Shown here piece by piece: positions 32,225 to 41,117 of a DNA stretch of 64,000 nt. The DNA comes from Robertmurraya kyonggiensis. Its GTDB lineage: Bacteria; Bacillota; Bacilli; Bacillales; Cytobacillaceae. Each line of letters starts with the position of its first letter. Position 1 is the first letter of the stretch. Below the pieces are notes generated by a model that made no database searches, was not told where the DNA came from, and saw only the letters and a list, made by a program, of their open reading frames with translations. The DNA lies in NCBI RefSeq assembly GCF_005116465.1, contig NZ_SWBM01000001.1, forward strand, positions 930,001-994,000, in the 5' to 3' direction. The position numbers and the translations under genes are program-made.

Positions 32225-32860
32225 ATGACTAAAGTATTGTACATAACTGCTCATCCACATGATGACACTCAATCTTATAGTATGGCTGTAGGAAAAACTT
32301 TTATCGACACATACAAAGAAGCAAATCCAAACGACGAGGTAACACATCTTGATCTTTATACGGAAAACGTTCCTGAAATTGATGTAGATGTATTCAGTGG
32401 TTGGGGGAAATTAAGATCTGGAAGTGATTTTGAGTCTCTGTCAGCTGATGAAAAAGCGAAAGTAGGAAGACTTGCAGAGCTATGTGATCAATTTATCGCT
32501 TACGATAAATATGTATTCGTAACACCTCTATGGAACTTCTCTTTCCCTCCAGTAATGAAGGCATATTTAGACGCCGTTTCCGTTGCTGGAAAAACGTTTA
32601 AGTACACTGAGCAAGGTCCAGTTGGGCTTTTATCTGGTAAAAAAGCTCTTCACATTCAAGCACGTGGTGGCATTTATTCTGAAGGGCCAGCTGCTGCATT
32701 AGAAATGGGACACCGTTACCTAGATGTTATGATGCAATTCTACGGAGTGGATTCTTTAGAGGGTCTATTCATCGAGGGACACAATGCTTTCCCTGATAAA
32801 GCTGAGCAAATCAAAGAAGACGCAATTGCACGTGCAAAGGATTTAGCACAAAAGTTCTAA
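32225..32860 (+). CDS. azoR: FMN-dependent NADH:quinone/azo oxidoreductase
   Basis: This 211-residue flavodoxin-like protein has '[20 protein letters not shown]' (phosphate-binding loop for FMN), '[20 protein letters not shown]', '[20 protein letters not shown]', '[12 protein letters not shown]' and '[20 protein letters not shown]'. These match AzoR/AcpD proteins, which reduce quinones and azo dyes by two-electron transfer and protect against electrophile stress. Length is normal. ATG follows AAGGTAAGG. Monocistronic with its own terminator. Confidence 0.93.
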   Translation: MTKVLYITAHPHDDTQSYSMAVGKTFIDTYKEANPNDEVTHLDLYTENVPEIDVDVFSGWGKLRSGSDFESLSADEKAKVGRLAELCDQFIAYDKYVFVTPLWNFSFPPVMKAYLDAVSVAGKTFKYTEQGPVGLLSGKKALHIQARGGIYSEGPAAALEMGHRYLDVMMQFYGVDSLEGLFIEGHNAFPDKAEQIKEDAIARAKDLAQKF

Positions 32861-32905
32861 TCAACAAAATAGCCTCCACCTTAACGTGGAGGCTATTTTT
32901 GTTGA
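32861..32905. terminator. Bidirectional terminator between azoR and the DUF2087 regulator
   Basis: A perfect long stem CAACAAAATAGCCTCCAC / GTGGAGGCTATTTTTGTTG with T-runs on both strands. Confidence 0.92.
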
Positions 32906-32907
32906 GT

Positions 32908-33666
32908 TCAATTTTTGAGCCAATAAGCAGAACCATCATTGCTTCTGTCCATAAAGCCATATTCAATGAAATATCGTCGTATCGTAACGTAATCATGGAA
33001 GACTTGTTTGAGGACTTCATTTACTTCTTTTTCTGTATATTTCTTGCTTGAATCAAATTTCGTTAAGATATGCTGCAAGACGATGAGCTTCCGCTTTTCT
33101 TTACTGGGAAAAGTGTCAAGTGGTCCATCCAAACCTTGTTTAAAATACGTAATTAAAACTTTTTCCTTTTCTTCTTGTGTTACCGCATACCGTTCATCCA
33201 CCATTTTTGCCCCCTTATGAAAAGGCACAAAATCCGTTGCCTTCTCTTTCTCTAATAGATTCATAATTGCCAAGAAGATCTTAGCTTGTTTTTCTTTTTC
33301 CTTTAATTTGAATCGGTGATTGCGAATAGTGGAGGTGCTACCGCCAATGTTTTGTGCAATTTCCTTATCTGCAAGTCCTTGCTTAAAATATAGGAGAAGG
33401 TCGCGCTGATGTTCAGATATACCAGAATACTTCTTGTCCATACTCACTAAATATTCGAACATGGATTGATGTTGCTCTTTAATATGATGAATCATAGCTT
33501 TCCTAGCATCATAAAAGAGTTCACGATTTTCATGTGGGTACATAACGCCATTTTCAAAAGATTGATTGCAAATGAGGCATACGTATTCATCGGTTTCTTG
33601 ATTAAAAATGTACCCGTTTGAGATCTCTTCGGTGGACGCAGACCAAAATAGCTCTTCTTTATTCAT
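32908..33666 (-). CDS. Zinc-finger/HTH/DUF2087 transcriptional regulator (copy 1)
   Basis: This 252-residue protein has a CxxC ... HxxxxH zinc-finger-like N-terminus ('YVCLICNQSFENGVMYPHEN', then 'IHHIKEQHQSMFEYL') at about 28-72. A LuxR-like HTH follows ('HQRDLLLYFKQGLADKEIAQ', 'STSTIRNHRFKLKEKEKQAK') at about 85-130, and a DUF2087 domain closes the protein ('FPSKEKRKLIVLQHILTKFD', 'DYVTIRRYFIEYGFMDRSND') at about 185-252. A close paralogue is at 60455-61201. The regulated genes are unknown. A dyad TAGACAT-N9-ATGTCTA lies 36-58 bases upstream. Confidence 0.8.
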   Translation of the reverse strand: MNKEELFWSASTEEISNGYIFNQETDEYVCLICNQSFENGVMYPHENRELFYDARKAMIHHIKEQHQSMFEYLVSMDKKYSGISEHQRDLLLYFKQGLADKEIAQNIGGSTSTIRNHRFKLKEKEKQAKIFLAIMNLLEKEKATDFVPFHKGAKMVDERYAVTQEEKEKVLITYFKQGLDGPLDTFPSKEKRKLIVLQHILTKFDSSKKYTEKEVNEVLKQVFHDYVTIRRYFIEYGFMDRSNDGSAYWLKN

Positions 33667-33701
33667 TTAGTAGACACAACCTTGATTTGTTTTTGTATTT
33701 A

Positions 33702-33724
33702 TAGACATTTTATAACGATGTCTA
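33702..33724. promoter_or_regulatory. Dyad upstream of DUF2087 regulator copy 1
   Basis: TAGACAT (33702-33708) and ATGTCTA (33718-33724) are perfect inverted half-sites nine bases apart, in the promoter region of the minus-strand regulator. Possible autoregulatory operator. Confidence 0.45.
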
Positions 33725-33862
33725 ATATATTTCAATCTGTTTTGGAATTTTTCTGATTTTTATGGGAGGTCTCATGCTTGCCCTATTAAAACAATTATCG
33801 AAATGGAATAAAAAAAGCCAGCCCAATACAGCGCTGACAAAACTTCGAAATAGATGATTCTA

Positions 33863-34183
33863 TCAATTACTCTTTTCCGTTTTAGAAAAAAAATAAATGG
33901 CAATGACAAAGCAAAGCATACTTATTGACCAGACAACTCCGGCGATTCCTAAACGCAAAGAATTTTCCTCGGAAGCCATAGGATGCGTATAATCAGTACG
34001 GAACGCATCTAAGGCTATAAAAATAGCAGCCATAAAAATCAAAAGGTGGATAAAAGTCCAAAGGTAACCCCAGCTTTTACTCTTGTTTTTTAACCAATAC
34101 AGAATGATAGCTACTACTACTATACCCAGGACGATGAAAAGTCCTGTTACTAACATACCAATCGTTTCTTCTTCTAAGGGCAT
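33863..34183 (-). CDS. Small membrane protein, three predicted helices
   Basis: This 106-residue protein has helices at about 9-28, 42-60 and 78-98. The intervening loop 'FRTDYTHPMASEENSLRL' is probably outside and the 'LKNKSKSWGY' loop inside. AAGGAGGT precedes the ATG. No family recognised; homologues with similar topology occur in Bacillus. Stands alone. Confidence 0.65.
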   Translation of the reverse strand: MPLEEETIGMLVTGLFIVLGIVVVAIILYWLKNKSKSWGYLWTFIHLLIFMAAIFIALDAFRTDYTHPMASEENSLRLGIAGVVWSISMLCFVIAIYFFSKTEKSN

Positions 34184-34276
34184 AAGAAATACCTCCTTGT
34201 TTGTGTATTTACCTAAATTATACAGAAAAATGTTATAATTAGCCTAATGAAGAAATGTAAGAGGGGACTGAACTTT

Positions 34277-34894
34277 TTGGGAGAATTGTTAGACATACTT
34301 GATGAAAATTATCAGGTGATTGGTCAGGAGACAAGGGAAAATGTACATGAGAAGGAATTGTTACATGCAGCATTTCAGTGTTGGTTTATTAAAATCTTTG
34401 ATGGCAAGCCTTATATTCTTTTTCAAAAAAGAAATAGTCGAGTAAATTACCCTAATCTACTTGATACAACAGCAGCGGGGCATCTATCTGCAGGAGAGGG
34501 ACCAGAGCAAGGAGCACGGGAAATTGAGGAAGAGCTCGGAATAACGATTCCTTTTGAAGATTTATCTTCATTAGGGAAAATTCGCGATACTCTGCCATGG
34601 AGAACGGACAAAATTGATAATGAACTATGTCACTTATACGCCTATCAATATGATAGTCCTCTGCAATCTTTAACTCTGCAGGCAAGTGAAGTAGAGGGAA
34701 TTGTGTGTATTTCAATGGAAGATTTCTCAAAAGTGATTGAATCAGAGGGGAAACTCGATTTTGAGGTTATTGTTTATGACGGTCAAGCAGTCGAGAGCAA
34801 AATCCTAAACTTATCAATGTTTGATTTTGTCCCACATCAGCTTGCGTATTATCAGTATAACCTTGAGAAATTGATGGCTATAGTAGAAGTTTAA
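34277..34894 (+). CDS. NUDIX hydrolase
   Basis: This 205-residue protein has the NUDIX box G-x5-E-x7-REUxEExGU visible as 'GHLSAGEGPEQGAREIEEEL' followed by GI. The N-terminal 'LLDILDENYQVIGQETRENV' and 'PYILFQKRNSRVNYPNLLDT' resemble the IPP-isomerase-like/YfcD group. NUDIX enzymes cleave nucleoside diphosphates linked to another moiety. TTG 34277 is ten bases after GAGGGG; the ATG at 34247 precedes that site. The substrate is unknown. Confidence 0.85.
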   Translation: MGELLDILDENYQVIGQETRENVHEKELLHAAFQCWFIKIFDGKPYILFQKRNSRVNYPNLLDTTAAGHLSAGEGPEQGAREIEEELGITIPFEDLSSLGKIRDTLPWRTDKIDNELCHLYAYQYDSPLQSLTLQASEVEGIVCISMEDFSKVIESEGKLDFEVIVYDGQAVESKILNLSMFDFVPHQLAYYQYNLEKLMAIVEV

Positions 34895-34933
34895 ACTTGA
34901 TTTATCAAATTCAACTGGCGAGGAAGATGATAA

Positions 34934-35095
34934 ATGATTGAACTTGTGGGGACATGTATCCGGTGTAATAAGAATGTCTATTGCACAGATGGATTTCTGA
35001 ATGGAATCACATTAGGTGGCGGACGAATTCTTTGTTTTTCTTGTAAAGAAAATGATCCGTTAATCGATATATTGGAAAAGAATGATAAAAAATAA
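34934..35095 (+). CDS. Small zinc-ribbon-like protein, 53 residues
   Basis: ATG 34934 follows GAGGAAG. The product has two CxxC knuckles (C8/C11 in 'TCIRCNK' and C34/C37 in 'LCFSCKE') plus C17, separated by a glycine-rich hairpin 'GFLNGITLGGGR'. This is the spacing of a compact zinc ribbon. Function unknown. It lies 39 bases after the NUDIX gene and shares a terminator with the small gene converging on it. Confidence 0.7.
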   Translation: MIELVGTCIRCNKNVYCTDGFLNGITLGGGRILCFSCKENDPLIDILEKNDKK

Positions 35096-35123
35096 CCTCG
35101 AAATCACTTTGAGGTTATTTTTT
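35093..35123. terminator. Shared terminator between two tiny convergent genes
   Basis: TAACCTC / GAGGTTA stem with T-run TTTTTT on the plus strand. It overlaps the stop codons of both small genes. Confidence 0.8.
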
Positions 35124-35270
35124 GTTGACTTGTTTTCCGCTTTTCTTTTGGCTTTGCGACTTCGAATTACCAATGTGAAATTCGCTTCCAAGTTCTACAT
35201 CATTATGCTTATCGTGCTTCTCAACTTGTTCTCTGGTTTGTTCTGGATTTTGTTTTCCTTGCTTTGACAT
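35115..35270 (-). CDS. Small hydrophilic Bacillus protein, 51 residues
   Basis: ATG 35270 opens a frame rich in Lys, Gln, Asn, Glu and His ('MSKQGKQNPEQTREQVEKHD', 'NDVELGSEFHIGNSKSQSQK'), with no Cys or Trp. GAGAG lies about 10 bases upstream as a modest binding site. The composition resembles small acid-soluble or heat-stable spore proteins, but I do not recognise a named family. The plus-strand frame over the same DNA is a shadow with no ribosome binding site. Confidence 0.6.
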   Translation of the reverse strand: MSKQGKQNPEQTREQVEKHDKHNDVELGSEFHIGNSKSQSQKKSGKQVNKK

Positions 35271-35455
35271 GTTACCAACTCTCTTTCAAATAATATCATC
35301 TAAGTTTTTTTGACGTAAGGAGAAAATAACTTTCCTTATTTAATATTTTCAAAAGCATAGATATAAATTCAAAATTTATGGTATTTCAAAGAGGATATTA
35401 TTTCATTTTTAGTCTATTATGAGAGCAAAGCATTTTTTTCGAGAGGAAATACTAT

Positions 35456-36547
35456 ATGTTCATTTTATTAATCGTTATTTTAGCTTTGGTTCTGGTCTAT
35501 GTCTTTTTACAACAAAGACTAGGAGGAAATCCTAGTAAAGAAGAGAGAAGTAAATTTAGTCATTTAGAGAACTATGAAAATGGAAAGTTCGTCAATTTAA
35601 ACCCTACAAAGATGGATATGAATATATCTGCTATGTATGCTTTAATGAAAGAATCACAAAAAACGAAACAGGAGAGTAAGCCGAAAGAGAATGTACCAAT
35701 TCAGCCTATAAACTGGGAACGAATAAATGGGAAAGAAGATAGTTTTACTTGGTTTGGACATTCAACATTTTTGCTTTCTATTGATGGTAAAAAGATTCTG
35801 CTAGACCCGATGTTTGGACCATCAGCATCACCAGTCACAATGATTGGGAGTAAGCGGTTTAGCAAGAATACATTAAGTTTAATCGATGAGTTTCCATTTA
35901 TTGATGCTGTACTTCTCACTCATGATCATTATGACCATCTTGATTATCCGTCTATTTTAAGATTAAAAGACAAAGTCGGACATTACTTTGTACCTCTTGG
36001 AGTCGGGAATCACTTGGTTAAATGGGGGATTGAGAGAAGGAGAATAACTGAGCTTAACTGGTGGGATGAGATTCACTGGGAAGGGATTACACTTGCTTCA
36101 GTCCCATCCCAGCATTTTTCCGGAAGAGGTCCTTTCAATCGTGACAGTACATTATGGACCGGTTGGGTCTTATATGGGAAAAATACGAGATTATACACTA
36201 GTGGTGACGGTGGATACGGCCCACATTTTAAAGAGATTGGGGAAAAATATGGACCATTTGATCTTACTTTAATGGAAGGCGGACAATACGCTTCACTCTG
36301 GTCCCCGATTCATATGGTTCCTGAAGAATCGATTCAGGCTCATCTTGATGTAAGAGGAGAAAAGATGATGATAATCCATTGGGGAGCATTCACACTTGCA
36401 CCTCATCCGTGGAAAGATCCAGTTGAAAGAGCTTTACGAGAGGCAGAGAAACAAGAAATACAATTGCTTACGCCTCCGATTGGGGGAACGGTCTTTATGA
36501 AAGAACAGGAGAATACAAATTCATATTGGTGGAAGGAAATTAACTAA
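35456..36547 (+). CDS. MBL-fold hydrolase, NAPE-PLD/UlaG type, membrane-anchored
   Basis: This 363-residue protein has an N-terminal helix (about 1-19) that anchors it to the membrane. The metallo-beta-lactamase domain starts at about 95: 'FTWFGHSTFLLSIDGKKILL', the zinc motif 'LLTHDHYDHLDY' (HxHxDH), 'SVPSQHFSGRGPFNRDSTLW', 'LYTSGDGGYGPHFKEIGEKY' and 'MIIHWGAFTLAPHPW'. This is the group related to N-acylphosphatidylethanolamine phospholipase D. The lipid substrate is inferred. GAGGAAATACT precedes the ATG. Confidence 0.88.
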   Translation: MFILLIVILALVLVYVFLQQRLGGNPSKEERSKFSHLENYENGKFVNLNPTKMDMNISAMYALMKESQKTKQESKPKENVPIQPINWERINGKEDSFTWFGHSTFLLSIDGKKILLDPMFGPSASPVTMIGSKRFSKNTLSLIDEFPFIDAVLLTHDHYDHLDYPSILRLKDKVGHYFVPLGVGNHLVKWGIERRRITELNWWDEIHWEGITLASVPSQHFSGRGPFNRDSTLWTGWVLYGKNTRLYTSGDGGYGPHFKEIGEKYGPFDLTLMEGGQYASLWSPIHMVPEESIQAHLDVRGEKMMIIHWGAFTLAPHPWKDPVERALREAEKQEIQLLTPPIGGTVFMKEQENTNSYWWKEIN

Positions 36548-36599
36548 AGCTGTGTCAAAAGGTCAATCTAAACGACTTTTTGACAACAGCTTTTTTTGT
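36547..36599 (+). terminator. Rho-independent terminator
   Basis: AAGCTGTGTCAAAA... pairs with TTTTTGACAACAGCTT, followed by TTTTTTT. Confidence 0.85.
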
Positions 36600-36700
36600 T
36601 TAAACGAAGACACTTAAAACGAAGCCATTCTTATCTTAATTAAAATGTTCCTCAATAGGAAATCCTAAACAAAACGATCCGAAATTTTTTAGGAGGAAAT

Positions 36701-38926
36701 ATGAAATACATAGGTAGAATAAGCTCGATCATACCGATTTTAGTCATTAATATTTGGCTCCTAAAATTTACAGCAGAATATGACGGAGTCGCATACTTTT
36801 TATTTAGTCTGCTTCTGGCCATTTTGGTAAGCGTCATTTCTTGGATACTAGGTGGTCAATATGACAAAGCCAAATATTATTATCATGAACTCCAAAAGGA
36901 AAAGGAAAATCTTCAACAAATTTTTGATAGTGTTGAGGTAACCATATGGTCGAATAATATTGTAGAACAACGCATCCATGTTTCAAAGGGCGTAGAAAAA
37001 GTGTCTGGTTATCCAGTAAAGCGATTCTTCGATGACTACTCTTTCTGGATGAAAATATTTCTACCTGAAGATCGGCAAAAGTTAGACCAATTTTATAAGC
37101 AAGTTTTATCAGGGAAGTCTGATGATGTAGAGGCTCGATTCATTCACGCGAATGGGGAAACACATTGGGCTTATGTATCAGGTACACCGATATTTGACAA
37201 AGAAAATAAGGTTATAAAAATAAATGGGATTGTCGTAGATATCACTTCTCGGATAGATACTGTTGGAAAGCTTAAAGAGAGTGAGAACCGATATCGAAGT
37301 GTTGTAGAATTATCACCCAATTTAATTGTGATATACCAGGATGAAAGGCTTGTTTATGCAAATCCAGCAACTACGAAATTATTAGGGTTGGAGTTATCAG
37401 AGTTAAAGGGAAAGTCAGCATTTCAATTCATTCATCCTACCTTTTTAGAAAAAGCTGTAGAATGCTCCAAAAGGAAATCACTCCATAACAAGGAAACAGA
37501 CTATATTGAATATAAAATCATAAAGCCTAATGGAGAAATTGCCTTTCTCGAATTGGCGGGCAACGAAATAGCATATAATGGACAATCAGCGATATTGATG
37601 GTGGGTACTGATGTGACAGCAAAGAAACAGCAGCAGGAACGAATTGAATATATGGCTTTTCATGATGCACTTACGGGTTTACCTAATCGTTATATGTATA
37701 ATGATACTTTAGAAGAAGCATTGGAACGATGTAAGCAGGCTCATCATGTTCTTGGTGTTATGTTTATTGACGTCGACCATTTTAAGTCTGTGAATGATAC
37801 GATGGGTCATGAAGCAGGTGATGAGCTGTTAAAACAAGTTTCAGAAAGAATTAGAGAAAATGTTCGTGAGGAAGATATGGTGGCACGACCAGGTGGAGAT
37901 GAGTTTACCGTATTACTTGAGAATGTTCATGAAAATTTAGTCCGTGACATAGCACATAGGATAATAAAAGCTTTTACTTCTCCGTTCTTAATTAATAATA
38001 AGGAAATCTATGCATCCAACAGTATTGGTGTTAGTTTATATCCTGTGGATGGGGACGATAAGGAAACTTTAAATTCAAAAGCAGATATTGCGATGTATTT
38101 TGCGAAGAAAAGTGGAAAGAACAAGTATCAATTTTTCAATGAACATGGGGATAAGCTTGCTCGTAAGCTTCAATTAGAACAGGATTTTAGAAGTGCCATT
38201 GAAGAGAATGAGTTTTATCTGGAATATCAGCCTTGTGTTGAATTGAAAACAGGAAGTGTCTATTGTGTCGAAGCATTAGTAAGATGGAAACATCCGATCT
38301 TAGGCATTATTCCACCTAATGAATTTATTCCAATCATGGAGGAGACAGGGTGGATTGTGAATCTAGGAACCTGGGTACTAAATGAAGCATGTCGACAGAA
38401 TAAAGAGTGGCAAAAGCTTGGAATTAATGTGAAGGTTGCGGTTAACGTGTCTTCCATCCAGTTTGAAGCGGAGAATTTTGTGGATGTTGTTAAAGAAGCA
38501 TTGTTGAAACACGAGATGCAGTCTGACTTTCTAGAAATAGAAATCACAGAGAGTGTCATGCAAAATGTTGAAAAATCAACGCGCATCATTCATGAACTCA
38601 AGGAATTGGGTGTGAAAATATCGATTGATGACTTTGGAACAGGGTATTCATCACTCAGTCTGTTAAGTAGTTTATCCATTGACCATGTTAAAATTGATAA
38701 ATCTTTTATCGATGGTATTACCAGCAATTCTAATATTGCATCTGTTGTGAAGAAAATGATCGAAATGGGAGAAAGTCTTAACTTTGATTTAATTGCAGAG
38801 GGAATAGAATTGGAGGAACAGGCTAATTTCTTAATTGAAAATGGCTGTCGTTATGGACAAGGGTATTACTTTAGTCGGCCAGTGTCACCTGAAGAAATAC
38901 AGAAGCTACTAATGCAAATGTGGTGA
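36701..38926 (+). CDS. Membrane PAS-PAS-GGDEF-EAL cyclic-di-GMP enzyme
   Basis: This 741-residue protein has two helices at about 8-22 and 30-50, a PAS/PAC domain at about 70-190, a second at about 195-312, a GGDEF at about 325-480 with intact 'VARPGGDEFTVLLENV', and an EAL at about 495-741 with 'CVEALVRWKHPILG', 'EIEITESVMQNVEK', 'VKISIDDFGTGYSSLSLLSS' and 'LIAEGIELEEQANFLI'. Both catalytic motifs look complete, so it could make and break c-di-GMP, controlled by PAS ligands. AGGAGG precedes ATG. Transcribed alone. Confidence 0.93.
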   Translation: MKYIGRISSIIPILVINIWLLKFTAEYDGVAYFLFSLLLAILVSVISWILGGQYDKAKYYYHELQKEKENLQQIFDSVEVTIWSNNIVEQRIHVSKGVEKVSGYPVKRFFDDYSFWMKIFLPEDRQKLDQFYKQVLSGKSDDVEARFIHANGETHWAYVSGTPIFDKENKVIKINGIVVDITSRIDTVGKLKESENRYRSVVELSPNLIVIYQDERLVYANPATTKLLGLELSELKGKSAFQFIHPTFLEKAVECSKRKSLHNKETDYIEYKIIKPNGEIAFLELAGNEIAYNGQSAILMVGTDVTAKKQQQERIEYMAFHDALTGLPNRYMYNDTLEEALERCKQAHHVLGVMFIDVDHFKSVNDTMGHEAGDELLKQVSERIRENVREEDMVARPGGDEFTVLLENVHENLVRDIAHRIIKAFTSPFLINNKEIYASNSIGVSLYPVDGDDKETLNSKADIAMYFAKKSGKNKYQFFNEHGDKLARKLQLEQDFRSAIEENEFYLEYQPCVELKTGSVYCVEALVRWKHPILGIIPPNEFIPIMEETGWIVNLGTWVLNEACRQNKEWQKLGINVKVAVNVSSIQFEAENFVDVVKEALLKHEMQSDFLEIEITESVMQNVEKSTRIIHELKELGVKISIDDFGTGYSSLSLLSSLSIDHVKIDKSFIDGITSNSNIASVVKKMIEMGESLNFDLIAEGIELEEQANFLIENGCRYGQGYYFSRPVSPEEIQKLLMQMW

Positions 38927-38962
38927 AAAAGTATCATTCCTGATAGGGGTGATACTTTTTTA
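38926..38962 (+). terminator. Rho-independent terminator
   Basis: AAAAAGTATCA / TGATACTTTTT stem around a 13-base loop. Confidence 0.8.
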
Positions 38963-39055
38963 TTTAGGGTAAATTTCAAAAAAATATTAAGTAAACAAGG
39001 AATTGTAACTGATTTCTAGAATTATATTGTATCTTAGATAACAGGAGAGCTATGT

Positions 39056-39557
39056 ATGAAGATTCGTATCATTGGTTCGGTCGCTAGCGGTAAAACAAGT
39101 CTTGCTAAGAAGCTCTTCAAAACTGAATATCCCCTACTATGAGTTGGATAATGTGGTTTGGAAAAGACACAAGTCTGGTGACATTAGACGGACTGAACAG
39201 GAAATGAAGGATTTTTTGGAGGAGATTGTCCAAATCGAAGCGTGGATTATTGAAGGTGTGCATGGAGAGGAATGGGTGGCTTCTACCTTTGGAAAAGCTG
39301 ATGAGATTGTTTTTCTAGACAGTAGTTATTCAGTTCGCACCTATCGTATTATCCGAAGGTTTCTTTTACAAAAACTAGGGATTGAAGCTGCCCATTATCA
39401 ACCTACATTCCATATATTTCGTAAAATGTTCAAATGGAATCGTCATTTTGAAGAGGTAGGAAAACCAAATTTCTACGAGAACTATGACATGTATCGTGAC
39501 AAGTTAGTCGTTATTAAGACGTCGAAGGATTTACTTAACTATATTAATTCGAGGTGA
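39056..39557 (+). pseudogene. P-loop DNA topology modulation/adenylate kinase-like gene, frameshifted
   Basis: ATG 39056, six bases after AGGAGAG, encodes 'MKIRIIGSVASGKTSLAKKL' with an intact Walker A (GSVASGKT). The frame then runs to a stop after 28 codons. The true continuation, 'SSKLNIPYYELDNVVWKRHK', lies in the next frame, so the break is in CTCTTC at about 39108-39114, consistent with loss of one CT dinucleotide. The remainder, to 39557, is full length and well conserved. It is either a recent inactivation or a sequencing error. Confidence 0.8.
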
Positions 39558-39563
39558 TTGAAG

Positions 39564-40070
39564 TTGGATCCTAATATCAGGATTATAGAAGTGCAGTCAG
39601 TGAATGAGTATGTGAATGAATTATCTCAGCTTTTAAAAGAAGTGGTCGATTTAGGAGCCTCAATTGGGTTCCTTCCACCTTTGAGTTTAGTAGCTGCCCG
39701 CCATTACTGGGAGAATGTCCTAGAGCCTGGTGTGATTTTGTATGTGGCGATGAAGAATGGGAAAATCGCGGGGACGATTCAATTGCATTTATGTCAAAAA
39801 CAAAATGGTCTCCATCGTGCCGAGATTGCTAAATTATTGACACATCCGGAGTATCGAAGAAATGGAATTGCTCGTGCCTTGCTAAAAGAAGCAGAAGACA
39901 GAGCAAAAACTGAAGAGAGATCATTGCTGGTATTAGATACGAGAGAAGGGGATCCCTCTAATCGTCTCTATATTTCTGTAGGCTACATTGAAGCTGGAAA
40001 AATTCCTTTTTACTGCATCTCGGAAAATGGGCAGTTGGATCCCACAGTCATTTACTATAAGTACTTTTAG
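39564..40070 (+). CDS. GNAT N-acetyltransferase
   Basis: This 168-residue protein has 'HRAEIAKLLTHPEYRRNGIA' (strand plus the acetyl-CoA loop), 'ARALLKEAEDRAKTEERSLL' and 'NRLYISVGYIEAGKIPFYCI', typical of the YkwB-like Bacillus GNATs. TTG 39564 is seven bases after GAGGTG; TTG 39558 is too close. Adjacent to the next GNAT in the same direction with AAGGAG between them, so probably a two-GNAT transcript. The substrate is unknown. Confidence 0.83.
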   Translation: MDPNIRIIEVQSVNEYVNELSQLLKEVVDLGASIGFLPPLSLVAARHYWENVLEPGVILYVAMKNGKIAGTIQLHLCQKQNGLHRAEIAKLLTHPEYRRNGIARALLKEAEDRAKTEERSLLVLDTREGDPSNRLYISVGYIEAGKIPFYCISENGQLDPTVIYYKYF

Positions 40071-40085
40071 AAGGAGACACCAATT

Positions 40086-40625
40086 GTGTTGAATATTGAG
40101 TTAAGAAGACCCAGGAGTGAAGATATTGATGAACTGTTTGAGTTCTTTCAAATCATGGTCAAAGACACTTATATAAAAGAGGGCATTGGCGACAAACTAG
40201 AGGATTTAGAAATTGAAATACTGGTGAAAAAGAAATATCTTTTGGAAGATTTGAATACAAAAGGTGAGAAAAGATACTTCTTAATAGCAATCTGCCAGGA
40301 CAAAATAATTGGTACGATTGCTTATGGTCCAGCAAATGAGATTATTATGAGTTGTTTACCTCAATCTGAAAGTGTGGTACATGAATTAGGTACCGTATTT
40401 GTACACCCTGAAAATCAATATCAAGGTATCGGGAATCTTTTATTGAAATCAATGTATCAAGAAATGAGCAATCACGGGATTAAACAATTTTGGTTAGATA
40501 GCGGATATAAACGTGCCCAATACATTTGGCAAAAAAAATTCGGAGAACCAGAAATTTTTCTGAAGGATTATTGGGAAAAAGATGCCCATCATATGATTTG
40601 GAAAGTTAATGTTCCTGTGGAGTAG
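40086..40625 (+). CDS. GNAT N-acetyltransferase
   Basis: This 179-residue protein has 'MLNIELRRPRSEDIDELFEF' at the N-terminus and 'LGTVFVHPENQYQGIGNLLL' (acetyl-CoA loop Q-x-x-G-I-G-N), then 'MSNHGIKQFWLDSGYKRAQY'. It starts at GTG 40086 behind AAGGAG. The last 20 bases overlap the convergent membrane protein gene. The acceptor is unknown. Confidence 0.83.
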   Translation: MLNIELRRPRSEDIDELFEFFQIMVKDTYIKEGIGDKLEDLEIEILVKKKYLLEDLNTKGEKRYFLIAICQDKIIGTIAYGPANEIIMSCLPQSESVVHELGTVFVHPENQYQGIGNLLLKSMYQEMSNHGIKQFWLDSGYKRAQYIWQKKFGEPEIFLKDYWEKDAHHMIWKVNVPVE

Positions 40626-41115
40626 TTTTGGCCTGATAATTCATAATGAATATGAAAAAATAATAAGTAATTGTCAGTACCGCAATATAAACGGGTAGTG
40701 AATAAACATGTCTCCACCCTGTTAATACAAACACATGAATTTTCGTTAGAGTAATTTCAAAGACAACTGAAAACAATGTCCATATCATCAGGTAAGCCAC
40801 TAACTTTAGCCTTTTCCATTCTAAAATATGGAGTATATATACATACAGATAGCCAAAGGCAGGGTAGACAAGATATAAAATAAGATCAAAAATTTCATAA
40901 TCTTTTCGATCGTTTAAGTTATAAAGATTATGTGGGTTTACAGCAAGAGAATGATCAAGAATGCTTGGGAAAGAAATGCTAACCAACACGATTAACGGTG
41001 TAATAGGGTTTGGGAATCTTTTCGGAACTAACAAGAAAACAAGTAAAGAACATAGGAGTGCTCCTAAGATAAACCATTCATTTATATCGAATTTTTGCGG
41101 AAAATTAAGTATCAT
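40606..41115 (-). CDS. CBO0543-like integral membrane protein
   Basis: This 169-residue protein has about five membrane helices. The segment 'GWRHVYSLPVYIAVLTITYY' is like the family's penultimate helix, and 'LTKIHVFVLT' precedes it as in other members. Its N-terminal third differs from the three copies further upstream. GAGGGA lies six bases before ATG, two bases after the stop of the upstream partner at 41118, so they are co-translated. Confidence 0.6.
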   Translation of the reverse strand: MILNFPQKFDINEWFILGALLCSLLVFLLVPKRFPNPITPLIVLVSISFPSILDHSLAVNPHNLYNLNDRKDYEIFDLILYLVYPAFGYLYVYILHILEWKRLKLVAYLMIWTLFSVVFEITLTKIHVFVLTGWRHVYSLPVYIAVLTITYYFFIFIMNYQAKTTPQEH

Positions 41116-41117
41116 AA

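Noticed and set aside
35082-35267. Plus-strand hydrophobic frame of 61 codons
   Set aside because: Antisense to the better supported 51-residue minus-strand gene and overlaps the shared terminator; no binding site.
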